A DNA stretch of 64,000 nucleotides from Alphaproteobacteria bacterium (lineage in GTDB: Bacteria > Pseudomonadota > Alphaproteobacteria > Reyranellales > Reyranellaceae). The stretch covers positions 24,412 to 88,411 of the forward strand of contig VGCH01000012.1 of the NCBI GenBank assembly GCA_016870115.1, read 5' to 3'. The position numbers and the translations under genes are program-made. The notes beneath the pieces are model-generated. The model was given only the letters and a program-made list of their open reading frames with translations, searched no databases and was not told the origin of the DNA. This document shows positions 43,920-53,156 of the stretch, piece after piece (position 1 is the first letter of the stretch; each line of letters opens with the position of its first letter).

Positions 43920-44231
43920 TGAAGCGACACTCCCGCATTGAAGCCGAAACGGTTCAAACGTTAGCAGTCCCACCGGTTTCGGGACAGCCATCGGCGGTCA
44001 CCCCCGTTCCCCCGCTCCTTCAGTCCGTACGACCTTCCGGACGACGGTTGACCCCTCGGCCTGCGCTTCCTCGCCGGCTGCTCCCGCGGGCCGGTCCGCG
44101 ACGCGCGGGCAAGTCAGCGTCGCGTCCGCCCGCCGCCCCGCGCTTGCGACCGGCCCCCGCCGGCCATGCTCCCGCTGACTTCACCAGGGGGGTCCAGCGA
44201 CCGATCAACCGGACCACTTCGTGGGGGCCGA
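43920..44231. other. Gene-free stretch between the broken cyclase and the enoyl-CoA hydratase gene
   Basis: No protein with family resemblance, RNA or terminator is recognisable on either strand. The sequence is very C-rich on the plus strand around 44000-44180. Only random open frames occur. Confidence 0.5.
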
Positions 44232-45056
44232 TCAGTCGGCTTTTCCGTCAGAGAAGCGGGAATCGCGCCATGCGAGCGCGGCCTTCAGGCCCTGATCCTT
44301 GCGGAGACGATTGAACTCGGCTTTCTCAGCACTCGGGGTGGCGTTGAGGATGACGTCGATGTCCAACGAGGCACGCAGCGCATCCCGCATCCCCATGATC
44401 TCGTAGGTGCGGTTCATCGCGCGCTTCGTGAAGAACACGGAGGGGCCCGCGGCCGCCGCGATGTCCAACGCCATGCGCCGGCCGGACGCCAGGAGTTCGT
44501 CTTCCGGTACGACGTGATTGACGATTCCGATGGCGTGCGCTCGCGCGGCGTCCATCTTGTCGTTGCCCGTCAACAGCATTTCCTTGGCATGCTTGGGCAA
44601 CACGATCCAGGGCAACAGCATCGCGACGATGCCGGTGCCAAAACGCACCTCCGGCTCCCCGAACCGCGTCCCCTCGGCTGCCAAGGTGATGTCGCAGGCA
44701 AGCGCGACTTCGAAGGCGCCGGCCATGCAGAAGCCATGCACCAGAGCGATGGTCGGCTTCGGACAATCCCAGAACGCCATGATGAAATCGAATTGGCGCT
44801 CCATCTGGCGTCGAATGTGATCGACTGTCGACATGTCTCGTTGCGCCGAGGCCTTCATGTCGAAGCCGGCCGAGAAGGCACGCCCCTCGCCCCGGATCAG
44901 GATCGCGCGAACACGATCGTCCTCGGCCAACTCGCGCAGCGCCGCCCTGCATTCGTCCATGGCCTCGTTGTGAAAGGCATTCAGGACGTGCGGGCGGTTG
45001 AAGATGAGCGAGGCGACGGGTTCTTCGATCTCGACCTTGATGTGATGCCGGGTCAT
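44232..45056 (-). CDS. Enoyl-CoA hydratase/isomerase family protein
   Basis: A 274-residue crotonase-fold enzyme acting on acyl-CoAs in beta-oxidation-like or side-chain pathways. It shows VASLIFNRPHVLNAFHNEAMDE, the oxyanion-hole segment GEGRAFSAGFDMKA, HGFCMAGAFEVALACD and FGEPEVRFGTG. In the second oxyanion loop, the first catalytic Glu position of hydratases (usually GGG.E.A) reads AGAFEVAL, so Glu is kept in a slightly altered context, and FGTGIVAMLLPW replaces the usual P..GG sequence. Hydratase, isomerase or hydrolase activity cannot be separated by eye. It is a single gene with no close neighbours. Confidence 0.85.
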   Translation of the reverse strand: MTRHHIKVEIEEPVASLIFNRPHVLNAFHNEAMDECRAALRELAEDDRVRAILIRGEGRAFSAGFDMKASAQRDMSTVDHIRRQMERQFDFIMAFWDCPKPTIALVHGFCMAGAFEVALACDITLAAEGTRFGEPEVRFGTGIVAMLLPWIVLPKHAKEMLLTGNDKMDAARAHAIGIVNHVVPEDELLASGRRMALDIAAAAGPSVFFTKRAMNRTYEIMGMRDALRASLDIDVILNATPSAEKAEFNRLRKDQGLKAALAWRDSRFSDGKAD

Positions 45057-45811
45057 CGCCTGCCTATAGCGTGGTTGCGGAGAGAAGCTGGGGCTCCCGA
45101 AGAGAGCTTCGGGGCTTCATGGCCCAGCGGCAAGAGTGTCGTATTCGATGCGCCGTTGAGGGATCTGCGACGAAGAGAACCAACGTTTGGATATGGCTCG
45201 TCCGACGTCGTGATGACCGGCCTCCAGTTGAACCCGGCGGCTCCGGCCGAAGCAGCCCAGGTAGAGGGCGGTGCGCGATGATCCCGCGCCACCATCGCCG
45301 TCAATGTTGTGCGCGCGCCGTCGGCTTCGGGACAAGCTCCTCAGCCTTGTAGCGCTTCCTTGCCATATAGGTCCCGCTTGCAAGCAATGTGGACCAGTTC
45401 AATGGGGGGTAGCGAAGGCCGCGCGGCGACATCGCGCGGGAGCCCGTGTTCGACGGGAACACTGCGCCTCAGCCATCTGTCAGAGCGCAAGCCTTCCGCT
45501 CGACACCAACGTCTTCGATCTGATCATCAAGGCGACCAAGAAACCGTTCGAGGGGCGTGCGTGACGCCACTCAAGCCGACAGCGTCCCCTGCCTTGAACG
45601 GAGCAACAGCTGGCGCGCGACGGCCTTGGCCCCGCCGATGTCGAGGTAGACGTAAGTCTCCGCGCCCGCTTCTGACGGGCACGACCAGAAAGAGGCGACC
45701 GACGGAATCGCCAAGGGAAACAACGACCTCATCGATGTTTCGGAGGTGAGATAGCCTTCCCAGAACGGTGTGGTCTCAGGCGCACTGGGCGACGTAGGCT
45801 AGGGGAACCCC
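45057..45811. other. Gene-poor stretch of 755 bases with degraded coding remnants
   Basis: No intact gene is supported. On the minus strand around 45567-45690 lies an ABC-ATPase C-terminal remnant (listed separately). Elsewhere short open frames on both strands overlap without family resemblance, and a plus-strand fragment ending at 45564 reads SLPLDTNVFDLIIKATKKPF, which looks protein-like but was not identified. The stretch is somewhat less GC-rich than its surroundings. Confidence 0.5.
45567..45690 (-). pseudogene. Remnant of a sugar-type ABC transporter ATPase, TOBE domain
   Basis: Minus-strand translation gives GAETYVYLDIGGAKAVAR and then, one frame away, AVAPFKAGDAVGLSG. Together they resemble the end of the TOBE domain of MalK/UgpC-type ATPases (GAET..YLD.GG....AR....GD.VGL). 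Upstream, the similarity fades in mixed frames and no nucleotide-binding domain is present. It is a frameshifted fragment of a gene otherwise deleted. Short length keeps confidence modest. Confidence 0.4.
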
Positions 45812-46417
45812 ATGCCCCTCCTCGACATCGTCGACCTCGCCGCCACCTTCGTCTTCGCCTGGAGCGGTGCCGCGCAAGGAGTCCGGCGCCGGCTCGACCT
45901 GTTCGGCGTGCTGGTGGTCGCCTGGGCGGCCGCGGTAGCGGGCGGGATCGTGCGCGATCTGCTGATCGGCGCGGTGCCGCCGGCCGCGATCGCCGACGGG
46001 CGCTATCTCGCCGTGGCCACCGTGGCGGGCCTGCTGGGCTTCGCGGCCGCCGGCTGGGCCGGCCGGTTCCAGACCCTTGTCCTGCTGCTCGATGCCGCCG
46101 GCCTCGCCCTGTTCGCGGTCTCCGGCACCCAGAAGGCGCTGGCGGCCGGCCTCGATCCGGGCATGGCGGCGGTCCTGGGCACGTTGACCGGCGTGGGCGG
46201 CGGGGTCGCCCGCGATCTCCTGACGCTGCGGGTTCCGGTGATCCTGCGGGCCGAGCTCTATGCCGTGGCGGCACTGGCCGGTGCGGGCGTGGTCGCGTTG
46301 GGCCACTGGTGGGGGGTCGCACCGCTTCTGGCACAAGGGGTTGGGGCCGCGCTCTGTCTCGGCCTGCGCCTGGGCTCGATCTATGGCGGCTGGCACCTGC
46401 CGCGCGCCCGGCGTTGA
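45812..46417 (+). CDS. TRIC-family (YadS-like) trimeric intracellular cation channel protein
   Basis: A 201-residue membrane protein with about seven hydrophobic helices and the two inverted glycine motifs of bacterial TRIC channels: VAGGIVRDLLIG near residue 45 and GVGGGVARDLLTLRVPVIL near residue 130. Members form trimeric potassium-permeable channels in the inner membrane; the physiological role in bacteria is not well known. GGGGAA lies before the ATG. It is followed at 82 bases by pyrE on the same strand. Confidence 0.88.
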   Translation: MPLLDIVDLAATFVFAWSGAAQGVRRRLDLFGVLVVAWAAAVAGGIVRDLLIGAVPPAAIADGRYLAVATVAGLLGFAAAGWAGRFQTLVLLLDAAGLALFAVSGTQKALAAGLDPGMAAVLGTLTGVGGGVARDLLTLRVPVILRAELYAVAALAGAGVVALGHWWGVAPLLAQGVGAALCLGLRLGSIYGGWHLPRARR

Positions 46418-46498
46418 TGCGTTTGCGGTTCCCTCGCGGGCAAAACCGCTCTAAACACCCGCGTTCCGTTTTGTCGCAGGCGCGTGGGGGAAAGCAGC

Positions 46499-47290
46499 AT
46501 GGCGGCGAAAAAGACCCAGAAGGTGGCCGCCAAGCCGGCGTCCAAGGTGGTGGCGACGAAGCCCGCTCCGAAGGGCAACGGTCGGCTGACCAGTCGTGCC
46601 ACGGGCACCGCCGAGGCGCGCGAGACGGCCAAGCTGCTGCTCGACATCCAGGCCATCCATTGCCGGCCGGAGAATCCCTACATCTTCACCTCGGGCCGGG
46701 CGAGCCCGGTCTACATCGACTGCCGCAAGCTGATTTCCTTCCCCGAGGCGCGGGCCAAGATCATGGCGCATGCCTTCAAGTCGATCGGCAAGACGATGGG
46801 CTGGAGCAAGATCGACGTGGTGGCGGGCGGCGAGACGGCGGGCATCCCCTTCGCGGCCCTGCTGGCGGCACTCGCGAAGAAGCCGATGGTCTATGTGCGC
46901 AAGCAGCCCAAGGGCTTCGGCCGCATGGCCCAGATCGAGGGCGACCTGAAGCCGGGCAAGCGCGTGCTGCTGGTCGAGGATCTGGCGACCGATGGCGGCA
47001 GCAAGCTGGTGTTCATCGATGCGCTGCGCCGCGCCGAAGCCAAGGTGAGCGACTGCTTCGTGATCTTCCACTACGGCATCTTCCCCGCGAGTGTGGAGAC
47101 CTTGTCGGTCGCGGGCGTGAAGCTGCATGCGCTCGCCACCTGGTGGGACGCGCTGGAGGCGGCCGAGAAGCACCGCTACTTCGACGAGAAGGGGCTGAGC
47201 GAAACCCGCGCCTTCCTCGAGGCACCGGAGCAATGGTCGGCCAATCATGGCGGCCGCCCCCCGGCCCCGCGCCCCGGCTTCTCGCGCTAG
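46499..47290 (+). CDS. pyrE: Orotate phosphoribosyltransferase
   Basis: A 263-residue enzyme making orotidine 5'-phosphate from orotate and PRPP in pyrimidine synthesis. The catalytic core begins near residue 42 (EARETAKLLLDIQAIHCRPENP), with GRASPVYIDCRKLISFPEARA and the PRPP motif VLLVEDLATDGGSK. ATG at 46499 follows GGGGGAAAGC. The first 40 residues (AAKKTQKVAAKPASK and onward) are a Lys/Ala-rich tail absent from most PyrE proteins and probably disordered. The neighbouring genes are unrelated to pyrimidine metabolism. Confidence 0.92.
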   Translation: MAAKKTQKVAAKPASKVVATKPAPKGNGRLTSRATGTAEARETAKLLLDIQAIHCRPENPYIFTSGRASPVYIDCRKLISFPEARAKIMAHAFKSIGKTMGWSKIDVVAGGETAGIPFAALLAALAKKPMVYVRKQPKGFGRMAQIEGDLKPGKRVLLVEDLATDGGSKLVFIDALRRAEAKVSDCFVIFHYGIFPASVETLSVAGVKLHALATWWDALEAAEKHRYFDEKGLSETRAFLEAPEQWSANHGGRPPAPRPGFSR

Positions 47291-47378
47291 CTTTCACGGA
47301 CCACGCCACGCCGCCGGCGGTTGACCGGCCGGCGTCCATCGATTGCACGCGCGCTCGCGCGGTGCCACGGTCCGCGCC

Positions 47379-49034
47379 ATGAGTCGCGTTCTCGCCGTCC
47401 TGGTCGCGTTGATTCTGCCGTTCACGCTCACCACGCCCGCCCGCGCCAAGGACGAGCTGGTCGTGGCGATGACGCAGTATCCCGCCACCTGGAATCCGGT
47501 GATCGGCTCGATGCTGGCGAAGTCGCTGATCCAGAGCATGACGCGCCGGCCCTTCACCGCCTGGGATGCCGACTGGAAGCTGCGCTGCCATCTCTGCGTC
47601 GAGGTGCCGACGCTGGAGAACGGTCGCGCTCGGCGTGTCACGCTCGAGGGCGGCAAGGAGGGCCTTGAGGTCGATCTCGAGATCCAGCCGGCCGCGCGCT
47701 GGGGCGACGGGGTGCCGGTGAGCGTGCGCGACGTCGCCTTCACGCTGGAGGTCGGCAAGCACCCGCTGTCGGGCGTCGCTTCGGCCGAGGGCTATCGCCG
47801 CATCCTCGCGATGAAGCCGCACGACGACAAGCGCTTCACCCTTACCTTCGATCGCGTCACCTTCGACTACAGCAACATCGACCTGCAACTCCTGCCCGCG
47901 CATATCGACAAGCCGGTGTTCGACGCCGATCCGGCGGAGTATCGCAATCGTAACCGCTTCGATACCGACAGCACGAACCCGGGCCTCGCGCACGGGCCGT
48001 ATCGCTTCGTGCAGGTCGTGCCCGGCAGCCAGATTGTGCTGGAGCGCAACCCGACCTGGTGGGGCCCGACACCGCACTTCCGGCGGATCGTGGTGCGCAT
48101 CGTCGAGAGCACGGCGGCCCTTGAAGCCAACCTGCTGTCGGGCAGTGTCGACTATGTGCTGGGCGAACTCGGTCTAACCCTCGACCAGGGGCTGCTGTTC
48201 GAGAAGCGCCACGGCCAGCGTTTCGACGTCGTGCACAAGCCCGCGCTGATCTACGAGCATATCGACGTGAACCTCGACAATCCGCTGCTCGCCGACCGGC
48301 GCGTGCGGCAGGCGCTCCTGATGGCGATCGACCGCGAGGCGATCTCGCGCACTCTCTTCGAGGGGCGCCAGCCGGTGGCGCATGGCGGCGTGAGCCCGTT
48401 GGATCCGATGTTCAGCCCGGCCGCGCGGCAATACCGCCACGATCCCGCCGAGGCGCGGCGGCTGCTCGATGCCGCGGGCTTCTCCGAGTTGCGCGCCGGC
48501 GTGCGCCACAATGCCAAAGGCGATCGCTTCTCGATCGAACTGACCACGACGGCCGGCAACCGCGTGCGCGAGCAGGTGGCGCAGGTGCTGCAGAGCCAAT
48601 GGCGGCAGGTCGGCGTTGAACTCCGCATCCGGGCCGAACCGCCGCGCGTGTTCTCGCAGGGGCTGAACCGGCGCGCCTTCTCCGGGCTCGCGATGTACGC
48701 CTGGGTAACGCGCCCGCAAGGGGTGCCGCGCAGCACGCTGCATTCCGGCGAGATTCCGAGCGAGGCCAATGGCTGGACCGGGCAGAACTATCCGGCCTAT
48801 CGCAATGCCGAAATGGACCGTGTTCTCGACGCCATGGAGCGCGAGCTTGATGAGGGCCGGCGCCGCGCGCTGTTCGCCGAGATGCAGCGCCTGCACGCCG
48901 AGGACTTGCCGGTGCTGCCGCTCTTCTTCCGGGTCGACAGCTTCGTGATCCCCAAGAAGCTCAAGGGCGTGGTGCCGACGGGCCACGTCAACGGCTCGAC
49001 ACTGTCGGTCGAGAACTGGCGCTGGGTCGACTGA
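47379..49034 (+). CDS. Peptide-type ABC transporter substrate-binding protein (SBP_bac_5)
   Basis: A 551-residue periplasmic receptor of the DppA/OppA family. Signal peptide SRVLAVLVALILPFTLTTPARA precedes DELVVAMTQYPATWNPVIG. Family features include WGDGVPVSVRDVAFTLEV, GPYRFVQVVPGSQIVLERNPTWWG, DNPLLADRRVRQALLMAIDREAI and a C-terminal LPLFFRVDSFVIPKKLKGV. The stop overlaps the permease ATG (TGATG). It heads a three-gene operon with two permeases but no ATPase genes. Specificity for peptides, opines or other solutes is not visible. Confidence 0.9.
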   Translation: MSRVLAVLVALILPFTLTTPARAKDELVVAMTQYPATWNPVIGSMLAKSLIQSMTRRPFTAWDADWKLRCHLCVEVPTLENGRARRVTLEGGKEGLEVDLEIQPAARWGDGVPVSVRDVAFTLEVGKHPLSGVASAEGYRRILAMKPHDDKRFTLTFDRVTFDYSNIDLQLLPAHIDKPVFDADPAEYRNRNRFDTDSTNPGLAHGPYRFVQVVPGSQIVLERNPTWWGPTPHFRRIVVRIVESTAALEANLLSGSVDYVLGELGLTLDQGLLFEKRHGQRFDVVHKPALIYEHIDVNLDNPLLADRRVRQALLMAIDREAISRTLFEGRQPVAHGGVSPLDPMFSPAARQYRHDPAEARRLLDAAGFSELRAGVRHNAKGDRFSIELTTTAGNRVREQVAQVLQSQWRQVGVELRIRAEPPRVFSQGLNRRAFSGLAMYAWVTRPQGVPRSTLHSGEIPSEANGWTGQNYPAYRNAEMDRVLDAMERELDEGRRRALFAEMQRLHAEDLPVLPLFFRVDSFVIPKKLKGVVPTGHVNGSTLSVENWRWVD

Positions 49035-50017
49035 TGGGGCGCTGGGTCGCGGCCCGCGCGGCGGGCGCGCTGGCAACGCTGCTGCTGATGAGCGTTGTGG
49101 TGTTCGGGCTGATCGGGCTGATGCCCGGCGATCCGGTCGACCTGATGGTGGCGGGCGATCCCAACATGACCAGCGCCGACGCCGCCCGGCTGCGCGCGCT
49201 CTACGGTCTCGACCGGCCGCTGCACGAGCGCTACCTCGCCTGGGCCGGCAAGGCGCTGCAGGGCGAGCTCGGGTTCTCGCGCTCCTTCGGCCGGCCAGTG
49301 CTGGAAATCCTGTGGCCCCGCCTCGGCAACACGCTCCTGCTGGCCGGCCTCGCCTTCGCGATCGCGATCGTGGTCGCCCTGCCGCTGGGCATGCTGGCTG
49401 CGCGACGGCCCGGCGGTCGCGTCGACTATTTGGTGAACCTCGCCTGCTTTGCCGGCGTCTCCGCCCCGCCCTTCTGGCTCGCGCTCCTGATGATCACGCT
49501 CTTCGCCGTGGCGCTGGGTTGGCTGCCCGCCGGTGGCATGGGCGACGTGCCGACCCAGGCCTCGTGGAGCGACGCTGCCCTCATCCGCGCGCGCCACCTC
49601 GCGCTGCCGGTCGCGACACTCGCGCTGGTCCAGATCGGCCACTACACGCGCTTCATGCGCGCGGCCATGATCGAGGCGCTGCGCCAGGACTTCATGCGAA
49701 CAGCCCGCGCCAAGGGCGTGTCGGAGGCCCGCGCGGTCTGGGACCATGCCTTCGCCAACGCGCTCGCCCCCGTGCTGACTGTGCTGGCGCTGTCCTTCGG
49801 CGGCCTGTTCTCGGGCGCGCTGATCACCGAGACCATGTTCGCCTGGCCCGGCACCGGCAAGGCGATCTACCAGGCGATCCTCGAGAACGACTTCAACCTG
49901 GCGCTGGTCGGGTTGCTGATCGCGACGCTGGCCACGCTGCTGGGCAACCTGCTGGCCGACCTCGCGCAGGCCTGGGTCGATCCGCGCGTCTCGCTGACCG
50001 CCGGTCCCGGCGCATGA
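49034..50017 (+). CDS. Peptide-type ABC transporter permease (DppB-like)
   Basis: A 327-residue inner-membrane subunit with six helices. N-terminal features are VFGLIGLMPGDPVDLM and YGLDRPLHERYLAWAGKALQGELGFS, both typical of DppB. The ATPase-contact EAA loop reads RTARAKGVSEARAVWDHAFANAL, and GGLFSGALITETMFAWPGTG follows. It overlaps the receptor gene by one base upstream and the second permease gene by four bases downstream (ATGA), so the three are tightly coupled. Confidence 0.92.
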   Translation: MGRWVAARAAGALATLLLMSVVVFGLIGLMPGDPVDLMVAGDPNMTSADAARLRALYGLDRPLHERYLAWAGKALQGELGFSRSFGRPVLEILWPRLGNTLLLAGLAFAIAIVVALPLGMLAARRPGGRVDYLVNLACFAGVSAPPFWLALLMITLFAVALGWLPAGGMGDVPTQASWSDAALIRARHLALPVATLALVQIGHYTRFMRAAMIEALRQDFMRTARAKGVSEARAVWDHAFANALAPVLTVLALSFGGLFSGALITETMFAWPGTGKAIYQAILENDFNLALVGLLIATLATLLGNLLADLAQAWVDPRVSLTAGPGA

Positions 50018-50916
50018 CCGCCTCCCGCCCCTGGCGGCTTGTGGCCGCGCGGTTCGGCCGCCACCGACTGGCGCTCGCCTCGCTCGGCTTCCTGGGGGTG
50101 CTGGTGGCCCTCTCGCTGGCCGCGCCCTGGATCGCGGAGTGGCGGGGCGTCGATCCGACGGCGACCGACCTGTTGCGCCGCTTCGCCGCTCCGTCGGCCG
50201 AGCATTGGCTGGGCACCGACGATCTCGGTCGCGACCTGTTCCAGCGTTTGCTGGAGGGGGGCCGCGTGTCGCTGGCGGTGGGTCTCGCGGGCGCGCTGCT
50301 GTCCTCGATCGCCGGCGCGTTGATCGGCGTGGTGGCGGGCTATCGCGGCGGCCGGCTGGACGAAATCCTGATGCGACTGACCGACGGCATGATCGCGCTG
50401 CCGCTCCTGCCGCTCCTGATCGTTCTTGCCGCCATCGATTGGCGCAAGCTCGGTGTGCCGGCCGAAATCGCGCAGTCGGAGAGCTTCTCGCTCTACACCA
50501 TCGTCGGCATCGTGGCGCTGACCGGCTGGACACAGGTGGCGCGCCTGGTGCGGGCCGAGACGCTCTCCCTCAAGGCGCGCGACTTCGCCCGCGCCGCCCG
50601 TGCGCTCGGTGCCACGCCGACCCACATCATGTGGCGGCACATCCTGCCCAACACCGCGGGCGCGCTCACGGTCGCCACCACCATGTCGATGGGCGGCCTG
50701 ATCCTGTTCGAATCGACGCTGAGCTTTCTCGGTCTCGGCATTCAGCCGCCGTCCGCGAGCTGGGGCAATATGCTGACCGGCGCGCAGGACCTCCTGCACC
50801 AGGCGCCCGGACTGGCGGTGTGGCCGGGCCTGCTGATCTTCCTGACGGTGATCGCGTTCAACTTCCTGGGCGATGGGCTGCAGGACGCGCTGGACCCGCG
50901 CAGCGAACGCCGCTGA
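50014..50916 (+). CDS. Peptide-type ABC transporter permease (DppC-like)
   Basis: A 300-residue inner-membrane subunit. It has the N-terminal helix, HWLGTDDLGRDLFQRLLEGGRVSL (family marker), the EAA loop DFARAARALGATPTHIMWRHILPN and the end motif ILFESTLSFLGLGIQPPSASWGNM. No ATPase gene follows: the next gene is a convergent one four bases away. The system must use ATPases encoded elsewhere, for instance the DppD/DppF pair at 53157-55206. Confidence 0.92.
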   Translation: MTASRPWRLVAARFGRHRLALASLGFLGVLVALSLAAPWIAEWRGVDPTATDLLRRFAAPSAEHWLGTDDLGRDLFQRLLEGGRVSLAVGLAGALLSSIAGALIGVVAGYRGGRLDEILMRLTDGMIALPLLPLLIVLAAIDWRKLGVPAEIAQSESFSLYTIVGIVALTGWTQVARLVRAETLSLKARDFARAARALGATPTHIMWRHILPNTAGALTVATTMSMGGLILFESTLSFLGLGIQPPSASWGNMLTGAQDLLHQAPGLAVWPGLLIFLTVIAFNFLGDGLQDALDPRSERR

Positions 50917-50919
50917 GCC

Positions 50920-51781
50920 TCAACGCCGAGCCCGGCAGGTTCGGCAGCTCAGCTTCGAGGCCGTTCGACGGCCGTCGGGCCGGGGCCGCGCCTCGGCGTG
51001 GCCGCAGGCGGAACAACCATCGACATGCGCCGCGATCCAGTCGGTGGGCTCGCCGCAGGACTCGCAGGGCAGGCCGCGCGGCGAGTGCACGTGGCCCCAG
51101 CCCGGCGCGCCGCAGGAAGAGATGCGCGAGCCGCCGCGCGAGACGCCAGGCAAGGGCGCGGATCGCCATCATCCGCCAGGGATTGCGGTGCGCGCGCATG
51201 TCGGGGATCAGCACCGCCAGCCCGTCGCGAGACTGCGGCGCTTCGCTCTCGATCGCCGCGCGCACCTCGGCGGCGGTCGAGAGGTTCTTGACGGGATGCG
51301 ACCAGTCGTCGTTGCGCATCACGATGGCGCCACAGCGCGGCAGACCGAGCGCGGTCGCGGCGTCTTCCACGCGCGGATCGCCGGCGGCGAAGCGCTGCAT
51401 GCGCCAGTTGGTGCGCTGGGTGGTGAGCGTCTCGGTCACCACGACACCGCGCTTGCGGTCGACAAAGGTCATGATCTCGACGCCGGCTGCGTTCAGCGGC
51501 ACGCGGTCGATCGGCGCGTAGCTCCCCTCGCTCGCGATCGCGCAGTCGACATCCATCGCCTCGAAAGTCATGCGCGCCTTGACGTCGGTCACCTCGACCG
51601 GCGAGGCTGGCCGCGCGATGTCGCCCGAGAAGGTGCCAAGCTGGTCGGTATCAAGGCCCGTCACCTCGAGAACGCGGGCGCCCAGCAACCGCCGGAAGGG
51701 CGGCGCCACGGCGCGACCCTTGTCGTGCATGGTGGCGAGCCCGATGACGGCGCCCGCGTAGGGATGCGCCGACGCGATCAA
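50920..51781 (-). pseudogene. DUF6671-like protein with C-terminal zinc ribbon, frameshifted
   Basis: Translation probably starts at TTG 51781 in a TTGA overlap with the M20 gene. The first 220 residues (HPYAGAVIGLATMHDKGRAVAP, VDCAIASEGSYAPIDRVP, NDDWSHPVKNLSTAAEV) resemble the DUF6671 family. Around 51113-51120 the frame changes: the expected zinc-ribbon half, CGAPGWGHVHSPRGLPCESC followed by CSACGH and CRTC, lies in another frame ending at 50920. Total length is one base over a multiple of three, so a one-base insertion or two-base loss explains it. Without correction the product loses its cysteine pairs. Function of the family is unknown; it may be a pseudogene or a sequencing error. Confidence 0.7.
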
Positions 51782-52971
51782 TCGGCCGCCCGCGGCACGG
51801 CCTCGCGGGCGAGCTCGCGCTCGACCAGTGTCGCCCAGTAGGAGGCGCCGATCGGCAGGATCTCGTCGTTGAAGTCGTAGCCCGGGTTGTGGACCATGCA
51901 ACTGCCCTCGCCGTCGCCATTGCCGATCCAGATGTAGCAGCCGGGCCTCTTGAGCAGCATCCAGGCGAAATCCTCGCTGCCCATCGCCGGAGTCGGGTTG
52001 CGATTGACGTTGCCCTCGCCCACCAGCTGGGCGGCGGCGGCCGCAGCAATCGAGGTCTCGTTCTCGCTGTTCACGGTGGCGGGATAGCGCCGCTCATAGC
52101 GCCACTTCACCACTTCCGCGCCGAAGCCGGCCGCGACCTGCCGCGCGATGCGCTCGATGCGCTTTTCGATCGCGTCCTGGACGGCGGCCTTGAAGGTACG
52201 CACCGTGCCGCGCAGGACGCACTCCTGCGGGATTACGTTCCAGGCGTCGCCGGCGTGGATCTGCGTCGTCGAGACGACGGCGGTATCCATCGGATCGACG
52301 TTGCGCGCGACAATCGATTGCAGGGCCGTCACGATGTGGGCGCCCACCAGCACCGGGTCGATGCCGTGATGCGGCATCGCACCGTGCGCGCCGACACCCT
52401 TCACCACGATCTCGAAAATGTCGTAGGCGGCCATCATCGGGCCCGACCGAACCGCGAACTTGCCGACCGGGATGCCCGGGATGTTGTGCATGCCGTAGAC
52501 GTCCTGGACCGGGAACTTGTCGAACAGCCCCTCCTCCACCATCACGCGGCCGCCGCCCTCGTTCTCCTCGGCGGGCTGAAAGATGAAGTGGACCGTGCCG
52601 TCGAAATTGCGCGTCTCGGCGAGATACTTGGCAGCACCCAGCAGCATCACCGTGTGACCGTCATGGCCGCAGGCGTGCATCTTGCCCGGGATCGACGAGG
52701 CGTGGTCGAAGCCGTTGGTCTCGTGCACATCGAGCGCATCCATGTCGGCCCGCAGCCCGATGGCACGTCTGGACGTGCCCGAGCGCAGCGTGCCCACGAC
52801 GCCGGTCTTGGCGAGGCCGCGATGAACCTCGATCCCGAAGCTCTCGAGCTTCTTAGCCACGATCTCAGCCGTGCGCACTTCCTCGAAGGCGGTCTCCGGA
52901 TGGCGATGGATATCGTGCCGCCACTCGGTCATGTCCTTGTGGTACGAGGCGATGCGATTGATGACAGGCAT
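51778..52971 (-). CDS. M20 family metallo-hydrolase (aminoacylase/hippurate hydrolase type)
   Basis: A 397-residue amidohydrolase of the M20D group that removes acyl groups from amino acids or cleaves small amides. Motifs are WRHDIHRHPETAFEE, GLRADMDALDVHE, MHACGHDGHTVMLLGAA (metal Cys/His/Asp region), FQPAEENEGGG with the catalytic Glu, and MGSEDFAWML. ATG 52971 matches the family start. It lies 185 bases after the DppF-type ATPase gene on the same strand, suggesting that imported acylated amino acids or peptides are hydrolysed in the cytoplasm. Confidence 0.9.
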   Translation of the reverse strand: MPVINRIASYHKDMTEWRHDIHRHPETAFEEVRTAEIVAKKLESFGIEVHRGLAKTGVVGTLRSGTSRRAIGLRADMDALDVHETNGFDHASSIPGKMHACGHDGHTVMLLGAAKYLAETRNFDGTVHFIFQPAEENEGGGRVMVEEGLFDKFPVQDVYGMHNIPGIPVGKFAVRSGPMMAAYDIFEIVVKGVGAHGAMPHHGIDPVLVGAHIVTALQSIVARNVDPMDTAVVSTTQIHAGDAWNVIPQECVLRGTVRTFKAAVQDAIEKRIERIARQVAAGFGAEVVKWRYERRYPATVNSENETSIAAAAAAQLVGEGNVNRNPTPAMGSEDFAWMLLKRPGCYIWIGNGDGEGSCMVHNPGYDFNDEILPIGASYWATLVERELAREAVPRAAD

Positions 52972-53156
52972 GAGGCGGTCCCCGGGATGACAACCGATGG
53001 TACGGCACGCCAAAGCGGGGTCAAGGTGGATGGATTGTTCGACCGACCGCCGACGGAATGTCGAGAACGCGCCCCCTCCGAACGTCGATGTGCGGGAGAT
53101 GCCCGTCCCTAGTCTTCAGCGGACGCGACGCGCTCCGGACAAGGCCCCGGCAGCCC

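Noticed and set aside
44166..45281. A 371-codon plus-strand frame opposite the enoyl-CoA hydratase gene
   Set aside because: It is antisense to a clear crotonase-family gene and has no motif of its own.
45271..45564. Plus-strand frame ending with a protein-like LPLDTNVFDLIIKATKKPF
   Set aside because: The upstream part is low-complexity Arg-rich, there is no credible start, and no family was recognised; kept only as part of the remnant stretch.
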